Of a stretch of 64,000 bases of DNA, positions 61,482 through 64,000 are shown piece by piece. Location of the stretch: assembly GCA_017468985.1 (NCBI GenBank), contig JAFUHF010000020.1, forward strand, positions 1 through 64,000, in the 5' to 3' direction. The DNA is from Bacteroidaceae bacterium (GTDB taxonomy: Bacteria; Bacteroidota; Bacteroidia; Bacteroidales; Bacteroidaceae). Positions within the stretch are counted from its first letter, which is position 1, and every line of letters begins with the position of its first letter. The position numbers were made by a program, and so were the translations under genes. The notes below the pieces were generated by a model. The model had not been told where the DNA came from and searched no databases. It saw only the letters and a program-made list of their open reading frames with translations.

Positions 61482-63290
61482 ATGAGCATAAAGATTAGAA
61501 GAATTGGTATCATCCTGGCCGCTGGATTGATGAGCATCGGTGCCTGGAGCCAGGTGGAAGTGTGCAGCGACTACTGGGCTGCAACCGACGGGCTGGGCAG
61601 GAAAGTGGGCAGCTACGATGCGCAGAAAGAGGATAAGCAGGTGCTGATGTTCTACTGGACATGGCACGAACGCAAGGATGCTCCCGGCACGGAGGTGAAA
61701 AACAATACGGAAATTCGCCAGCGCTATCCGGAAGCGATGCTCGATGCCAACCATCCGGCATGGACCGAGAAGGCTACGGGTAACTATTTCTGGGACGAAC
61801 CGTTGCTGGGTTACTATAAGACTACGGACAAATGGGTACTCCGCAAGCATGCGGAGATGCTGGCCGATGCCAAGGTGGATGCCGTCTTCTTCGACTGCAC
61901 GAATGGTTCGATGACATGGGACGCCAGTACGGACTCTTTGCTCGAAGTGTGGGACAAAGCGCGATTAGACGGTGTGAAAGTACCGAAGATTGCTTTCATG
62001 CTGCCATTCGGCTACAGCGATTGGTCGCTCACGTCGCTGCGCCACCTGTACGAGCGGCTCTACAGCAAGGGACTATACCGGGAACTGTGGTATATGTGGA
62101 ACGGGAAGCCATGCATCATGGCATACCCTGACAACCTTTCAGACAGTCCCACCGACCAGGCCATACGCCAGTTCTTTACGTTCCGTCCTGGACAGCCTGA
62201 CTATGTGGACGGGCCAAATCCCAATTTCCCCAATCAGTGGGGATGGCTTGAGAATTATCCGCAACACGGATATATTCCCGTGGAAGGGGGGACCTACGAA
62301 TTGGTTACCGTAGGCGTTGCGCAAAATGCGTGTCCCGAAACAAAAGGCCATTGCAGTGCCTTCAACAAGCCCGGGGCACAGACGCGCAGCTTCAGCAAAC
62401 GGAATGGTTTCGACCCTCGCCCTGACGGCTATCTGTATGGATGGAACTTCGAGGAACAGTGGGACCGTGCTTACGAGCTGAACCCCAAAGCCGTGTTCAT
62501 CACGGGCTGGAACGAATGGATTGCAGGGAAATACACGCGTGCCAACAGTCCGTGGACGGGCGATCCATTCTCATTCGTTGACGAATTTGACTGGGATCAC
62601 AGTCGCGACATCGAACCCGTGAGTTCGTGGGGCGACAAAGGCGATGTCTACTACATGCAACTCGTAGACCGCGTGCGTAAGTTCAAGGGAACGGCTGAGC
62701 AGCCCAAACCGTCGCAACCCGTAACCATACGTCCGACGCAGTGGCAGAAGTGGAACGATGTCAGGCCGATATATTCATCATACAAAGGCAACACGATGCA
62801 TCGCTATTCCGAAGGGCCGAGCCAGCTGCTCAACGTAAACATTTCGGGGCGAAACGACATCGTTTCGTCAAGAGTGGCACGTGATGGGGAGTACATCTAT
62901 TTCTATGTGGAAACGGCCGAAACGCTTACTCCTCAGAGCGACCACAACTGGATGCTGTTGCTTCTCGACACCGACCGCAACAAGCAAACGGGATGGCAGG
63001 GCTATGACTACATCGTGAACTACAAGTCGCCGCGAGGACACCGAGCATACGTGCAACGGAGCTATCAGAACAAGTGGATGTGGCGCGACTGTGGAGAGGC
63101 ACGCATCGACGTGACCGGAAACCGCTTGATGCTTCGCATTCCACGAGACGTCGTGGGGCTGACGGGGAGCATCGACATGGAGTTTAAGTGGAGCGACAAC
63201 ATGCAGGACGAAGGAAACATCATGGATTTCTACGTCAACGGCGACGTTGCCCCTGGCGGTAGGTTCAACTACGTCTACACGGCACCATAA
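61482..63290 (+). CDS. Secreted GH99/GH71-like glycoside hydrolase candidate
   Basis: 602 residues. A signal peptide ends in GAWSQ. The first ~400 residues look like a TIM barrel of the GH71/GH99 clan: VLMFYWTWHERKD, ADAKVDAVFFDCTNGS, YMWNGKPCIMAYPD and FITGWNEWIAGKYT. Acidic residues in DEPLLGYY and WNEW are candidate catalytic groups. The last ~180 residues (VARDGEYIYFYVETAETLTP, LLDTDRNKQTGWQGYDYIVN) resemble a CBM9/DOMON-type sandwich that binds sugars. GH99 members are endo-alpha-mannosidases, but the substrate here is unknown. It lies 44 nt after the truncated helical ORF. Confidence 0.65.
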   Translation: MSIKIRRIGIILAAGLMSIGAWSQVEVCSDYWAATDGLGRKVGSYDAQKEDKQVLMFYWTWHERKDAPGTEVKNNTEIRQRYPEAMLDANHPAWTEKATGNYFWDEPLLGYYKTTDKWVLRKHAEMLADAKVDAVFFDCTNGSMTWDASTDSLLEVWDKARLDGVKVPKIAFMLPFGYSDWSLTSLRHLYERLYSKGLYRELWYMWNGKPCIMAYPDNLSDSPTDQAIRQFFTFRPGQPDYVDGPNPNFPNQWGWLENYPQHGYIPVEGGTYELVTVGVAQNACPETKGHCSAFNKPGAQTRSFSKRNGFDPRPDGYLYGWNFEEQWDRAYELNPKAVFITGWNEWIAGKYTRANSPWTGDPFSFVDEFDWDHSRDIEPVSSWGDKGDVYYMQLVDRVRKFKGTAEQPKPSQPVTIRPTQWQKWNDVRPIYSSYKGNTMHRYSEGPSQLLNVNISGRNDIVSSRVARDGEYIYFYVETAETLTPQSDHNWMLLLLDTDRNKQTGWQGYDYIVNYKSPRGHRAYVQRSYQNKWMWRDCGEARIDVTGNRLMLRIPRDVVGLTGSIDMEFKWSDNMQDEGNIMDFYVNGDVAPGGRFNYVYTAP

Positions 63291-63314
63291 CCCTACGACT
63301 CTGATTCGCACCAA

Positions 63315-63608
63315 CTAAATTCCACGGCACTGCCAAAGCGCCAGACACAGCCATGATACGCCCACAAGGGTGAGCAAAGGATGAACCGACAGAACCAGTA
63401 GCAAAACCATGGTAACCAACTGCACGTGGATAATGCGCAGCACATCGCCAGTGGACAATGGCTGTCCTGCCAAGCGAGAATAGAAAACGGTGATGGGTCG
63501 CATACGTCGTTTGAGTTGAAGCACTTGTACAAGGAGGACTTTCAGACTCATTGGACTGAAATCAGGCACTAAAGCATACTGACGCTTAATACTAATGTTC
63601 TTTTTCAT
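63315..63608 (-). CDS. Small membrane protein, function unknown
   Basis: 97 residues from ATG 63608 (MKKNISIKRQYAL). A basic N-terminal part is followed by two hydrophobic stretches at about 65-80 (LVTMVLLLVLSVHPLL) and 80-92. Upstream on the minus strand TTCCTTTG is one base from the -7 consensus. No family recognised. It converges on the GH-like gene. Confidence 0.45.
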   Translation of the reverse strand: MKKNISIKRQYALVPDFSPMSLKVLLVQVLQLKRRMRPITVFYSRLAGQPLSTGDVLRIIHVQLVTMVLLLVLSVHPLLTLVGVSWLCLALWQCRGI

Positions 63609-63982
63609 CTTGTTCGCTATTGAATGATGATGCAAAGGAACGACATTAGTTTGCCACGTAGTGACACAAAAAATGATTCTGTGTTAAAAGTTCATGGTGG
63701 CAGGTAAAATTTTCAGCCATCAACGTTTGCAAAAAAAATGCCTGCCAAATATTGTGGATAAAAGAAAAGTATTACTTTTGCACCGTGATACATTAGAGAG
63801 AAGCGTCTCTCGGGTTCCCAAAACGAATGGGGATCGGCATCGTGCCATGTAAGAACGCTGCCGCGTTGTTTGGTACTCAAGGAGAAACTGAATTGTCCAA
63901 ACACACCAAAAGCGGTAAGTTCTAATAAGGGCAGCAAGTCTTCTCTTAAAGACGGAAGCCTCTGAAAACACAAATCTCCAAA
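63609..63982 (+). other. Promoter and long leader of a gene running off the window end
   Basis: A -7 box TACTTTTG lies at 63773-63780. The ~200-nt leader after it starts with a hairpin, GAGAGA with TCTCTC at 63796-63811 around AGCG, and has other complementary stretches (GGGTTCCC, GGCATCGTGCC). Two minus-strand open frames here (63713-63973) look like shadows. I could not match it to a known riboswitch. Confidence 0.45.
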
Positions 63983-64000
63983 ATGACTACTCCCCTATGG
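63983..64000 (+). CDS. Start of an unknown gene (first six codons)
   Basis: ATG at 63983 begins MTTPLW and the frame is open to the window end. The promoter and leader upstream make a real start plausible. Six residues do not identify a family. Confidence 0.35.

Noticed and set aside
63781..63982. Cobalamin riboswitch in the end leader
   Set aside because: A GCTGCCGCGTTGT stretch is faintly like part of the B12 box, but the other conserved boxes are missing.

Overview
The window looks like a chromosomal segment of a Bacteroidota bacterium, most likely Prevotella or a close relative. Three things point there: the TAnnTTTG (-7) promoters with TTTG near -33, the SusC/SusD pair and TonB-linked receptors, and the glycine-lipid acyltransferase pair glsA/glsB. 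The division-cluster gene order and the many secreted proteins ending in a short sorting-type C-terminal domain fit as well. There is no rRNA, CRISPR array, cas gene, prophage or insertion sequence. Two tRNAs are present. Region by region: (1) 1-10.8 kb begins with the tail of a sialate O-acetylesterase-like gene. A broken secreted tyrosine phosphatase and a PMM-like HAD lipoprotein follow on the minus strand. Then come a metal-type uptake set (small Cys protein, TonB receptor, periplasmic HMA protein), a phosphodiester glycosidase, a CE2-type esterase, radA and an FAD oxidoreductase. (2) 10.9-20.6 kb, minus strand, is a partial dcw cluster read murG-murC-ftsQ-ftsA-yqeY-ftsZ. It continues with almost no gap into a sugar mutarotase, a FucP-type transporter and another MFS transporter. 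(3) 20.6-27.6 kb has a 42-bp minisatellite, a peptide (POT) transporter, glsA/glsB, and a short carbohydrate operon (CTD protein, GH43, SGNH esterase). (4) 27.8-34.4 kb is a TolC-HlyD-ABC2-ABC2 efflux operon without an ATPase, a second 42-bp minisatellite, a YhhN-family gene and a VanX-type dipeptidase. This stretch looks GC-rich. (5) 34.5-47.5 kb holds a 1523-residue papain-like secreted protein, a HERIH-motif protein overlapping a BASS-type transporter, pyrE, argH, two tRNAs, an RsmI-like methylase, a glycosyltransferase and mtaB. (6) 47.8-64 kb holds a tiny acidic lipoprotein, an orphan SusC/SusD pair, ribD, a three-discoidin surface protein, a DUF1080 tandem protein, a truncated four-helix-bundle gene, a GH99/GH71-like secreted protein, and the promoter and leader of a gene running off the end. 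Housekeeping functions (cell-wall precursor synthesis, division, RadA repair, pyrimidine, arginine and riboflavin synthesis, tRNA modification) alternate with envelope and glycan-foraging functions. The most unusual signals are four. First, two arrays of exactly 42-bp units share a short core and lie downstream of a transporter gene and upstream of another gene's promoter; one of them sits where the dcw cluster is broken. Second, ftsZ is coupled to sugar-uptake genes. Third, four promoters have exactly 4 nt between the -7 box and ATG, predicting leaderless or nearly leaderless mRNAs. Fourth, a phosphatase gene carries three separate lesions confined to its 5' end.
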